Source: an uncultured Muribaculaceae bacterium
GTDB taxonomy: Bacteria; Bacteroidota; Bacteroidia; Bacteroidales; Muribaculaceae
Reading direction: 5' to 3'
Length of the DNA stretch: 64,000 nucleotides
Assembly: GCA_947632485.1 (NCBI GenBank)
Contig: CANRPJ010000004.1
Location: forward strand, 83,273 to 147,272
The translations under genes were made by a program, and so were the position numbers. This document shows, piece after piece, positions 18,378-25,589 of the stretch (within the stretch, counting starts at the first letter, position 1; each line of letters begins with the position of its first letter). Under the pieces are notes generated by a model. That model worked only from the letters and a program-made list of their open reading frames with translations, had not been told where the DNA came from and ran no database searches.

Positions 18378-18959
18378 TTATTGGCGGCGGGGGGCGAACT
18401 CGGGCGGAAGAATCCGGGAGGCATCGGCGGTATCTACGGCTGTCACAATCACCCGGCTTGCACCGCGCCAGGGCACCGTGGCATGATACATCTTATACTC
18501 CACCTTCACCGGGGTGCCTGAATCCTGCATGCGCCTGAGCTGGGCGCCGATCTTGCCGTCGGCTGCCGTAAACATGAAGTCGCGCTGATATAGGCGCGTG
18601 GTATCCATCAGCTCCTTGTAAGGTATCAGCACTCCTTCGAAGGTCTTGAAAACGGTGCCACGCTTCTCGATATGCTCCACGTAGCCATATTGCACGGCTT
18701 CTTCCACATAGGGACTGAAATAGCGCAACCAGATGGCCAGCAGAAGCGCCACTACGACAAATGCTCCTCCGAGCCACCACCAGACAGATTTTACGCGCCT
18801 GGGCTTCAGATGCTCCCATGGCGACTCCTCACGCTCCCAATATGCCGGGTCCTCAGGATCCGGCAGCGGTTCTTTCGGTTTCTGAGGCTCTTCCGGAGCA
18901 TCGCTGTCGAAGAAATCTTCCTTTTCGTCGTCTTTCTCGTATCTGTCGTAGGAAATCAT
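18378..18959 (-). CDS. Small bitopic membrane protein, unknown function
   Basis: 193-residue protein from the ATG at 18959. A strongly acidic, proline-rich N-terminal tail (EEPQKPKEPLPDPEDP) is followed by one membrane helix (SVWWWLGGAFVVVALLLAIW, ~residues 57-76) and a C-terminal domain of about 110 residues that contains GYVEHIEKRGTVFKTFEGVL. That domain would be periplasmic by the positive-inside rule (PRRVKS precedes the helix). Similar small proteins occur in Bacteroidales next to housekeeping genes, and I do not know a function. A promoter box 6 nt upstream of the start lies within the end of the preceding gene, so it could be transcribed alone with almost no leader, or as the last gene of the DUF1573-meaB train. 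Confidence 0.75.
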   Translation of the reverse strand: MISYDRYEKDDEKEDFFDSDAPEEPQKPKEPLPDPEDPAYWEREESPWEHLKPRRVKSVWWWLGGAFVVVALLLAIWLRYFSPYVEEAVQYGYVEHIEKRGTVFKTFEGVLIPYKELMDTTRLYQRDFMFTAADGKIGAQLRRMQDSGTPVKVEYKMYHATVPWRGASRVIVTAVDTADASRILPPEFAPRRQ

Positions 18960-18964
18960 ATCCG

Positions 18965-18972
18965 CAAAGTTA
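18965..18972 (-). promoter_or_regulatory. -7 box, nearly leaderless, for the small membrane protein
   Basis: The minus strand reads TAACTTTG and ends 6 nt before the ATG at 18959, overlapping the 3' end of the upstream gene. Transcription would start at or next to the start codon. Confidence 0.5.
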
Positions 18973-20022
18973 CAATTTTGATGCCATTTCAGCGGCATCT
19001 CCCTCCGTTTTCTTACGCCCGGAGGCGATATAGGCCATCGTGAATATGCCGAGGATTATGAGCATGAGGGTCTCTGAGCTCCATACGAGCATCGAGAAGG
19101 CAGTAGCCTCGGTAGTGCCCACGCCGTAGACGGCCAGTCCGAAGATCACTCCCAGGTTCCAGGGGCCAAGACCTCCGTTGGAAGGCACGGCCATTCCTAT
19201 AGTGCTCAGAATCCAGGCTACCAGGCATGGCTCCAGTCCCCAGCCCAATCCCGGCGCGGCGCACAGCGCCCGCGTAGCGGGGAAGGCGAAGAAGGCTATA
19301 TATAGCTGCAGGAAATAGCAACCCCAGATTCCGGCGGTTAGAAGCGCAAACCTGCCTTTACCAGGCATTCTGCCCACTACCGCAAATCCCTGCCAGAGCC
19401 TTCCGATCTCCTGGCGCAAGCGCGCTATGGGAGCGCAGTGCCTACCCAGCCGGAAGAGCAGCAGCACAGCAACCACGCACCCGGCCGCAGCGAGCCAGAA
19501 CCACCATGAACCGACGATCCTTACTATATCCTGCCCTACCGGATAGCGGGAAAGGAATGAGTTGATGGCAGGAGTAGCTACCGCGAAGGTGAGCAGAAAC
19601 AGGAAGCCTACGGTGATGGTATCGCTCAGTCGGTCGGCCACCATCGATCCGAGCACGGTGGTAAACGAGGCGTGCTCGCGGCGCGAGATATAGGTGCATC
19701 GCCACACCTCTCCGAGCCGCGGAAATACGAGATTCAGTGCGTAAGTGCCGAAAATAGAGCAGCATAATGCCATATACGGAGCATCGACCCCGAGAGCTCT
19801 CAGCTGAAGCCTCCAGCGCGAAGCCCTCACCATATGGCTCACTACGCTGAGCCCCATCGCCAGAAGAATCCACCAATAGTCGACCCCCTGGCCCAGAATC
19901 CGCATCATGTCGGCGAAATCGACCTTGCGGAACATATAGGCCACCAGAAGCACCGTGAAGACCAGCGGCACGAGATACCGCACCGCCGCTTTCAGAATGC
20001 TGCTGCCCGACGCTCTGGTCAT
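18970..20022 (-). CDS. Flippase-like membrane protein (lysylphosphatidylglycerol synthase TM domain family)
   Basis: 350-residue inner-membrane protein with about eight hydrophobic helices, matching the stand-alone transmembrane domain of the LPG synthase/YbhN family. Recognisable family segments are SVVSHMVRASRWRLQL, LNLVFPRLGEVWRC and the late AVPSNGGLGPWN, all in the expected order. Proteins of this type lack the cytosolic aminoacyl-transfer domain and are thought to move lipids or lipid-linked compounds across the membrane. The substrate here is unknown. The ATG overlaps the meaB stop by 4 nt, so the two are translationally coupled, though the metabolic connection is unclear. Confidence 0.88.
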   Translation of the reverse strand: MTRASGSSILKAAVRYLVPLVFTVLLVAYMFRKVDFADMMRILGQGVDYWWILLAMGLSVVSHMVRASRWRLQLRALGVDAPYMALCCSIFGTYALNLVFPRLGEVWRCTYISRREHASFTTVLGSMVADRLSDTITVGFLFLLTFAVATPAINSFLSRYPVGQDIVRIVGSWWFWLAAAGCVVAVLLLFRLGRHCAPIARLRQEIGRLWQGFAVVGRMPGKGRFALLTAGIWGCYFLQLYIAFFAFPATRALCAAPGLGWGLEPCLVAWILSTIGMAVPSNGGLGPWNLGVIFGLAVYGVGTTEATAFSMLVWSSETLMLIILGIFTMAYIASGRKKTEGDAAEMASKL

Positions 20023-21125
20023 CGCTGATTATTGCGGATACGGTCGAAATAGAAGTCGAGCACGTCTTTCGCGGCAGTAAACGACGACTGCTCGTTATTG
20101 AGCACCCGGATCTCCTTCTGCTCCAGAAGAGCCTTCACCTCAGGCAGATGGTAGAAGCTGGCGCGAAGCTGCTCGTCGATGGTCTCCCTCATCCAATATT
20201 TCGCCTGCTCGTTGCGCTTACGCTCGAAATAGCCGTTGGCGCGCACATATTCGAAATAGCGGTCGATCATATCCCACACCTCGGCGATTCCGAGTTCGTA
20301 GTAGCCGCTGTAGGTCAGCACCTCCGGCACCCATTTGCTGGGCGTAGGCGGAAAGAGATGGAGGGCGTTGCGGAATTGAGCCGCGGCGAGTTTGGCGCGC
20401 TCTATATTGTCGCCATCGCATTTATTGATCACGATGCCATCGGCCATCTCCATGATACCGCGCTTAATGCCCTGGAGCTCGTCGCCGGTGCCCGCCAGCT
20501 GGATAAGCAGGAAGAAATCGACCATCGAATGCACGGCGGTCTCGCTCTGACCCACGCCTACGGTCTCTACGAACACCGTATCATATCCGGCGGCTTCGCA
20601 GAGCACGATCGTTTCACGCGTCTTGCGCGCCACTCCTCCAAGCGACCCTGCGCTCGGGGAAGGCCGGATAAAGGCATCTTTCTCCTGCGAGAGTTTCTCC
20701 ATGCGCGTCTTGTCGCCGAGAATAGAGCCGCGGGTGCGCTCGCTCGAGGGGTCGATAGCGAGCACCGCCAGTTTATGGCCCTGCCTGAGCACGTGGAGGC
20801 CAAACACGTCGATACTCGTAGACTTTCCCGCACCGGGCACTCCCGTAATACCGATTCTGCGCGAATTGCCGGTATAAGGCAGGCATTTCTCTATCACCTC
20901 CTGAGCCAGAGCCTGGTGGGCGTCGGCTGTGCTCTCGATCAGGGTCACGGCACGTCCGAGCACGCTGACATCGCCTTTGCGGATTCCCTCCACATAATCG
21001 TTAACGCTCAGGGAGGGCACGCGGCGCCTTCCCGCCACGCGATAGGGGTTTACCGTGGGCTGGCTCGCCACTCCGCTGTTCACCTGAAGACCTTTATAAT
21101 CGGCTGAATTCTCTGGATGCTCCAT
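20019..21125 (-). CDS. meaB: Methylmalonyl-CoA mutase-associated GTPase
   Basis: G3E-family GTPase that chaperones methylmalonyl-CoA mutase, gating delivery of adenosylcobalamin and protecting the mutase from inactivation. The 368-residue protein shows the P-loop GITGVPGAGKSTSIDVFG (~94-111), AVLAIDPSSERTRGSILGDK, the switch region VETVGVGQSE, and the base-specificity motif NKCDGDN. The mutase genes are not in this window, which is not unusual. It starts 30 nt after the DUF1573 gene and overlaps the next gene by 4 nt, placing it in the middle of a minus-strand train. In Bacteroidales it serves the succinate-propionate pathway. Confidence 0.94.
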   Translation of the reverse strand: MEHPENSADYKGLQVNSGVASQPTVNPYRVAGRRRVPSLSVNDYVEGIRKGDVSVLGRAVTLIESTADAHQALAQEVIEKCLPYTGNSRRIGITGVPGAGKSTSIDVFGLHVLRQGHKLAVLAIDPSSERTRGSILGDKTRMEKLSQEKDAFIRPSPSAGSLGGVARKTRETIVLCEAAGYDTVFVETVGVGQSETAVHSMVDFFLLIQLAGTGDELQGIKRGIMEMADGIVINKCDGDNIERAKLAAAQFRNALHLFPPTPSKWVPEVLTYSGYYELGIAEVWDMIDRYFEYVRANGYFERKRNEQAKYWMRETIDEQLRASFYHLPEVKALLEQKEIRVLNNEQSSFTAAKDVLDFYFDRIRNNQR

Positions 21126-21155
21126 AATATGCTGTTTGAGAGAGTTTTTCTTTTA

Positions 21156-22229
21156 TTATCGCTTAATTTCTCCGCTCACCCTCACGCTTTTCACAGGGCT
21201 CACGGGATCGTCGGTTATCATATCTACCAGAAGCCCAAACGCCTTCCCCTTCTGAACCTCCACATCTACAACTCCTTCTACCTTAGCTTTCTTACCGGGG
21301 GCGAGACGCGTAGGATAACTGGTAACGGTCACTCCCGGCGCGCGGGAGTAAATCCGGTGGATATTGAGTTCCGACTTACCGGAGTTGGAGATAGTGTAGC
21401 TGAATTTCTTTTTCTCATCGGCCTTGCACACTCCAACCGGAATAATTTCCGGATCGGCCTCAAGCCGGGGAGCTTTCGCGAGGGCTTCGGGGGTGGTCTT
21501 CGACAGGTCGGGCGTCACATTGGCGGTAAATGTCAGTTTATGGGGAGCTCCCGTAGCATCTCCATCGGGATAGAGATCCACTTCGGCAGTAGTGAATCCA
21601 AGCTCGCCGCTTTCCCGCGAGTTGAAATATACGCTGAAGGTCACGATCTCACCGGGAGCCACCTTATCATCGGAAATACCTACCGTAAGGGCGGGCGACA
21701 GCGACTTCCATACGGGGCGGATAGTATCGGAGCTCTGGTTATAGCCATTGATCATCACATGCTTACCTCCTCCGTAGACCACTTCTCCTCCAATCAGCTG
21801 ATCGTGGGAGAGGCGCAGCGGCCCGGCCTCTACGGGGTAAGCTGGTGCGAGGGTCTCTGACGTGCCGAGCACGGTACCCTTTATTCGCAATATGGTAAGC
21901 CGGTCGCCAGGATCTACATTAACCTTCACATTCTTCACAAATCTTCCCGGGCGGCCTGCAGGATTGTAGGTGAAGCTCACCGCTGCGGTGTCGCCTGGCT
22001 GAATCTCACCTTCAGTAAAGCTCGCCGCGGTGCAGCCACAGGTAGTGCGCACCCGGCGGATAGCCACCGGGTCAGGTCCTTCGTTCACGAAGCGGAGGGT
22101 ACCGGTCTGCTTTCCGGTCGCCTCCTTGATCACGCCGAAATCATATTCGGTGGCGAGCCAGCGGATATCGGCAGAAGCCTGCAGCGCCGCTACCGCGGTT
22201 ACCACAGTGAGAACCAGGCGCTTCATCAT
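21156..22229 (-). CDS. DUF1573 repeat protein, exported
   Basis: 357-residue exported protein with an N-terminal signal peptide (MMKRLVLTVVTAVAALQASA). It carries several immunoglobulin-like beta domains. The first is a standard DUF1573 unit with EYDFGVIKEATGKQ and the conserved TTCGCTAASF, and a later one shows FSYTISNSGKSELNIHRI. Function of the family is unknown. In Bacteroidales these proteins are abundant and surface-directed or periplasmic. The start overlaps the stop of the smaller DUF1573 gene by 4 nt, so the two are coupled and probably act together. Confidence 0.88.
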   Translation of the reverse strand: MMKRLVLTVVTAVAALQASADIRWLATEYDFGVIKEATGKQTGTLRFVNEGPDPVAIRRVRTTCGCTAASFTEGEIQPGDTAAVSFTYNPAGRPGRFVKNVKVNVDPGDRLTILRIKGTVLGTSETLAPAYPVEAGPLRLSHDQLIGGEVVYGGGKHVMINGYNQSSDTIRPVWKSLSPALTVGISDDKVAPGEIVTFSVYFNSRESGELGFTTAEVDLYPDGDATGAPHKLTFTANVTPDLSKTTPEALAKAPRLEADPEIIPVGVCKADEKKKFSYTISNSGKSELNIHRIYSRAPGVTVTSYPTRLAPGKKAKVEGVVDVEVQKGKAFGLLVDMITDDPVSPVKSVRVSGEIKR

Positions 22230-22615
22230 TTCTTGGGGGTGACGGTGCCGCGGATCTTCACACGCAGTTTCTTAGGAGAGCCGTTGGTCTTGATAGTCAC
22301 AGTCTTATCAAACGGCCCGGGGCGTCCGAGCGGATTGTAGGTCACCTTCACCTTTCCTTTCTTGCCCGGGGCTATGGGATTCTTCGGATATTCCGGACGG
22401 GTGCAGCCGCATTCAGCCGTGGCGTCGAAGATAAGAAGCGGAGCATTTCCCTGATTCTCAAACTCAAATTCGCATACTGCCGGCCCTCCATTCTCCTTGA
22501 TGGTACCGAAATCGTGCACCGTTTCAGCCAGCTTCATGCGCGATTCCCCCTTATCCGCTCCCGCCGGAATAGCGAAAATGGCGATCAGGGCTGCTATAGC
22601 TATAATTTTTCTCAT
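22226..22615 (-). CDS. Single-domain DUF1573 protein, exported
   Basis: 129-residue exported protein: signal peptide (IIAIAALIAIFAIPAGA), then one DUF1573 domain with VHDFGTIKENGGP, the ECGCTRPEYPK cysteine motif and VTYNPLGRPGPFDKTV. It is the first gene of the train DUF1573-DUF1573-meaB-flippase. A promoter box lies 26 nt upstream. The paired large DUF1573 protein repeats the same motif order, so the two are probably products of an old duplication. Confidence 0.9.
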   Translation of the reverse strand: MRKIIAIAALIAIFAIPAGADKGESRMKLAETVHDFGTIKENGGPAVCEFEFENQGNAPLLIFDATAECGCTRPEYPKNPIAPGKKGKVKVTYNPLGRPGPFDKTVTIKTNGSPKKLRVKIRGTVTPKK

Positions 22616-22641
22616 CTTGGTTCAAGTTGTTATATCAACTG

Positions 22642-22649
22642 CAAAGGTA
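22642..22649 (-). promoter_or_regulatory. -7 box for the DUF1573-meaB gene train
   Basis: The minus strand reads TACCTTTG, an exact TAnnTTTG match 26 nt upstream of the ATG at 22615. Divergent from the promoter at 22698-22729. Confidence 0.6.
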
Positions 22650-22697
22650 GCAAATCTTTTGCTTCTCCGACCAATTTTCCCGCTGATAGCGCCGCTA

Positions 22698-22729
22698 TTT
22701 GGCGATTCGGGCTATAAGCATTACATTTG
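22698..22729 (+). promoter_or_regulatory. Promoter for the TPR/HTH regulator
   Basis: TTTG at 22698-22701, a 20-bp spacer, and TACATTTG at 22722-22729 give a full consensus promoter, 22 nt upstream of the ATG at 22752. Confidence 0.65.
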
Positions 22730-22751
22730 CAGATAAATAGCTGATTCCTTA

Positions 22752-24404
22752 ATGCGCGCGCCGCTTCGCTACATACCGATGCTTCTACTTGCCGGCCTTT
22801 TGTGGGCCTGCGGCGGCGACCGCGCGCTGCAGTCTGCCCTTGACCGCGCCGACGAGCTGATGGAAGCTCACCCCGACTCTGCGCTTGCCTTGCTAAAGCC
22901 CTACGACGGCGCGCAGATCAAATCCGAGGCTCAGCGCGCCCGCTTCGCACTCCTCTACTCCATGGCGCTCGATAAGAACTACATAGACCGCAAGGATTTC
23001 GAGGTGCTGCAGCCGGCGCTCGACTACTACCCCGCCCACGGCACCGATGCCGACAAGATCCGCACCCTATATTATGCCGGTTGTATCTATCAGAATGGCA
23101 AAAGAATAGATAAGGCAATGGAGGCTTGGGCCGCAGGGCTTCAATACCGCGGTCAGAACACCGATTCACTCACGCTTGCGCGCCTTTTAGTAAATCAAGG
23201 TAATGAGTACTACCGGCTCTATCAATTTGAAAAGTTTGTAGAGAATCAACGTCAGGCTGAGGAAATATATCGCTCTATTGGCCGAAAAGACCTTGCCGAC
23301 AAGGCTTTCCTTAATCAATTCGAACTTTCGCTTAACCGTGACTCAACATTTGCAATAAACAATATAAGCAGGGTAGATCAGCTAAGTCTTGATTTCTTAT
23401 CTCCCATTGCAGAGGTAGCTCGCTCAAATGCTCTTCAATATGAGATGCATTTCGGCACCCCCGAGTCACTCGACGCCCGATTAAAGAAGTATGAGGGGTT
23501 AAAGATGGATAGTATTGTTCTTACGCAGGCGCTTCTTAACTTAGGTAGAATCAGCGAGGCGGAAAGCGTATTTCAATCTGTACGGCCTAGAACAGACACC
23601 CGGATATCCTATCTGCTTAAGAAAATGCGTCTTGAGAAAGCGAAAGGCAATTTCGAGGAGGCGCTAAAGAGCAGCGAGCAGGTTCTGAAAACCTTTGACC
23701 AGGAGCAATCAGCCGTGATCGAAGGAGGCAGCCAGTTCGCCGAAGAGCGGTTCCAGTGGCGCAGCGAAGTAGAGAAACATAAAAGAGCCGAAAAGAAGGC
23801 ACAGACATTCGGCCTAATAGTATTTTTTGTGCTGGTCATTGCAGTGAGTATCTTTATTCACCGCTTCCGGATCAGACGCATAAGGGAGGAGCAACGCATA
23901 GGGGGCATCGTAGCTGAGCGCACAGCTGAACTGATGCAGAAAATCAGCGTGCTCGAAAATGAGAAATCAAGTCTTTCCGAGCTCCTCGCTAAAGCATCAG
24001 AACCTTCAGAACTTCCTCAGGTGATCAAGGAGAAGATCGCCTTGATCGACTCCCTTATCCGAGATTCGCTGACCAGTACCGTAAGAATAAAGGGTGAGCC
24101 GTCGGTGCCGCTCAGCAACATCATGACCGACTCCCGCCATTTTCTTGAAAGCCAGGGAAAACTTCTGGAGATCCTATATCCCAAGAATACAGCCGGTCTA
24201 ATCGAGAAAGGCCTATCGTATAGGGAGCTCGGGTTCGTTTACCTTTATCTTATAGGACTCAACGTAAAAGAGATCGGCATTCTGCTGAGGCAGACCAATA
24301 GTTATAAGATCAGCAGCACCATCAGGAAAAAGTTAGGTCTGGAAAATTCCGACGCGTATCTGGATCGCGTAGTCCGCAAGATGTTCAAAGAGTCACAGAT
24401 CTGA
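22752..24404 (+). CDS. Membrane-anchored TPR protein with C-terminal HTH (DUF6377-like regulator)
   Basis: 550-residue one-component-regulator candidate. It has a lipoprotein-type signal (LLLAGLLWACGG), a TPR-like helical sensor region (~30-340), one membrane helix (~354-372), a coiled-coil segment rich in charged residues (~375-430), and a C-terminal LuxR/GerE-like helix-turn-helix (~495-530, KEIGILLRQTNSYKISSTIRK). The layout matches the Bacteroidales DUF6377-type family, in which an outward sensor is joined to a cytosolic DNA-binding domain. That role is inferred from architecture. GC content falls sharply between roughly 23,150 and 23,620, inside the sensor, then rises again, suggesting exchange of the sensor segment. 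A regulated-looking promoter lies just downstream and may be its target. Confidence 0.78.
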   Translation: MRAPLRYIPMLLLAGLLWACGGDRALQSALDRADELMEAHPDSALALLKPYDGAQIKSEAQRARFALLYSMALDKNYIDRKDFEVLQPALDYYPAHGTDADKIRTLYYAGCIYQNGKRIDKAMEAWAAGLQYRGQNTDSLTLARLLVNQGNEYYRLYQFEKFVENQRQAEEIYRSIGRKDLADKAFLNQFELSLNRDSTFAINNISRVDQLSLDFLSPIAEVARSNALQYEMHFGTPESLDARLKKYEGLKMDSIVLTQALLNLGRISEAESVFQSVRPRTDTRISYLLKKMRLEKAKGNFEEALKSSEQVLKTFDQEQSAVIEGGSQFAEERFQWRSEVEKHKRAEKKAQTFGLIVFFVLVIAVSIFIHRFRIRRIREEQRIGGIVAERTAELMQKISVLENEKSSLSELLAKASEPSELPQVIKEKIALIDSLIRDSLTSTVRIKGEPSVPLSNIMTDSRHFLESQGKLLEILYPKNTAGLIEKGLSYRELGFVYLYLIGLNVKEIGILLRQTNSYKISSTIRKKLGLENSDAYLDRVVRKMFKESQI

Positions 24405-24498
24405 CTCCTTTAGGCCAGTCCCCATAAAGTGGGAAACACAGACCCCCACGAAGGATATCTTGCCCTATTTTAACTTCTTTTCGGCAATTTACGCCAAT

Positions 24499-24583
24499 GG
24501 GAAGACTTTTAAGGAGCAAGGGAAGACTTTGAAAAAAATCTCATCTGATTATCAGATTATTGCAAGCAGATAAGGAAGACTTT
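24499..24583 (+). promoter_or_regulatory. Three phased direct repeats, candidate operator
   Basis: GGGAAGACTTT at 24499-24509 and 24520-24530, and AGGAAGACTTT at 24573-24583. The start-to-start distances are 21 and 53 bp, about two and five helical turns, so all three would lie on one face of the DNA. The last copy abuts the -33 element of the next promoter, the position of an activator site. The nearby HTH regulator is the obvious candidate to bind; this is inference. Confidence 0.5.
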
Positions 24584-24586
24584 TTA

Positions 24587-24619
24587 TTTGCAAGGAATAT
24601 GGCTTGTTTTCTACCTTTG
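24587..24619 (+). promoter_or_regulatory. Orphan promoter followed by a 15-codon open frame
   Basis: TTTG at 24587-24590, a 21-bp spacer and TACCTTTG at 24612-24619. The next ATG (24625) opens METDKSVKIERISCS and stops at 24672, exactly where the inverted A repeat begins. It looks like the promoter and first codons of a gene whose body was replaced by repeats, although a short leader peptide cannot be excluded. Confidence 0.55.
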
Positions 24620-24671
24620 CAATAATGGAAACCGATAAATCAGTAAAGATTGAGAGAATCTCATGCTCATA

Positions 24672-24792
24672 GATGCACCCGTACCTCCGGCACTCTGATG
24701 TCAGGGTCTTCGTTGTCCGGACACTCGCTTCCGCTTCGCGGTCGCTCATGCCCGGTTTCTGATGCATTCGCGCCTCGCGGCGCTCTCCCGCA
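24672..24792 (-). repeat. A-unit repeat, inverted copy A4
   Basis: Read on the minus strand this matches A1-A3 of cluster R1: AGAGCGCCGCGAGGCGCGA, then AAACCGGGCATGAGCG, AGCGAGTGTCCGGAC and AGTGCCGGAGGTACGGG in the same order. It is the only copy outside R1 in this window and lies in the opposite orientation. Confidence 0.82.
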
Positions 24793-25500
24793 ATATGTAC
24801 GAGGATATGAAAGTAGGGTAGGTGTGGCTTAGTGAGCCGCGAAGCGGTGAGATTGTGGTAAACCGTGGGTGGAGCAAAGCGGAGCCCGCGGACCAGCCAA
24901 CCCATAAAACATGAGCAGCGGAGCTGCGATGTTATAGTAGCCTGTGTTTGAGCAGAGAGCAAAGAAGATTCTGACCGCATCATCTGCTTTCGGGCAGACA
25001 GTGGTTAGTGGAAACGTGGCAACTATGCTGCCGTAGGTAGCATTTATAGTAAACCTCACGCTCGCAGCCAACGCCGCAGCGTGAGGGAAAGAGAGTCAAA
25101 AAATGATATTGACCTCGAAAGAGGTCATTTACAATAGATAATGCATAAGGCATTTCATATGAGAGTCTCATATTTACATGATGACCTCTTGCGAGGTCAG
25201 GTTTGTACATGCATCTGTGACCTCACGCTGCGGCAGAGCCGCGAGCGTGAGGCTTACCACGAACGCAGCCTTCGGCAGCGGTATCTAACCTCTACCTCGT
25301 GTCTTGGAGAGGTGACTGCTCATGAAGGGATTGCGAAAGAGGCACCCACGCTGTGGGTTTATTATGAAGGGCGGCGTTGTGCCGCGGGTTCGCACCCGCG
25401 GTTACCGTCAGAAGCCCATGCCATGGGCTTTTACAGCAAGAGAACTCTAATACTCAAAGAGTCGCGGAGCGATGAGGCTATTAGGGGGCTTTTTCGGAAA
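24672..25500. repeat. Palindrome-rich cluster R2
   Basis: About 830 bp with no supportable gene, made of A4 followed by many short perfect inverted repeats with 3-5 nt loops. Examples: GCAGC-GGA-GCTGC, CCGC-GAA-GCGG, GACCTC-GAAA-GAGGTC, CCCAC-GCT-GTGGG, CCGCGGGT-TCGC-ACCCGCGG and AAGCCCAT-GCC-ATGGGCTT. The stems differ from each other in sequence while the form is constant. Apparent open frames here change with the repeats and have no family resemblance. Confidence 0.8.
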
Positions 25501-25523
25501 AATTGAAAAAGTTGGGGTAGGAG

Positions 25524-25549
25524 TGTCACAAATCAGGCATTTCTCCGTC
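25524..25549 (+). promoter_or_regulatory. ECF-sigma-like promoter for the TonB-dependent barrel
   Basis: TGTCAC at 25524-25529, a 16-bp spacer and CGTC at 25546-25549, 40 nt before the ATG at 25590. The CGTC element with an upstream TGTNAC resembles extracytoplasmic-function sigma promoters, and no TAnnTTTG box is present here. No ECF sigma gene lies in the window. Moderate to low confidence. Confidence 0.35.
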
Positions 25550-25589
25550 ATGTATATAAAGGACTATAAACAAGAATAAACTTAGAATC

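Noticed and set aside
25141..25506. 121-codon plus-strand frame in R2
   Set aside because: It runs through the hairpin chain and reflects its words; no start signal or recognisable domain.
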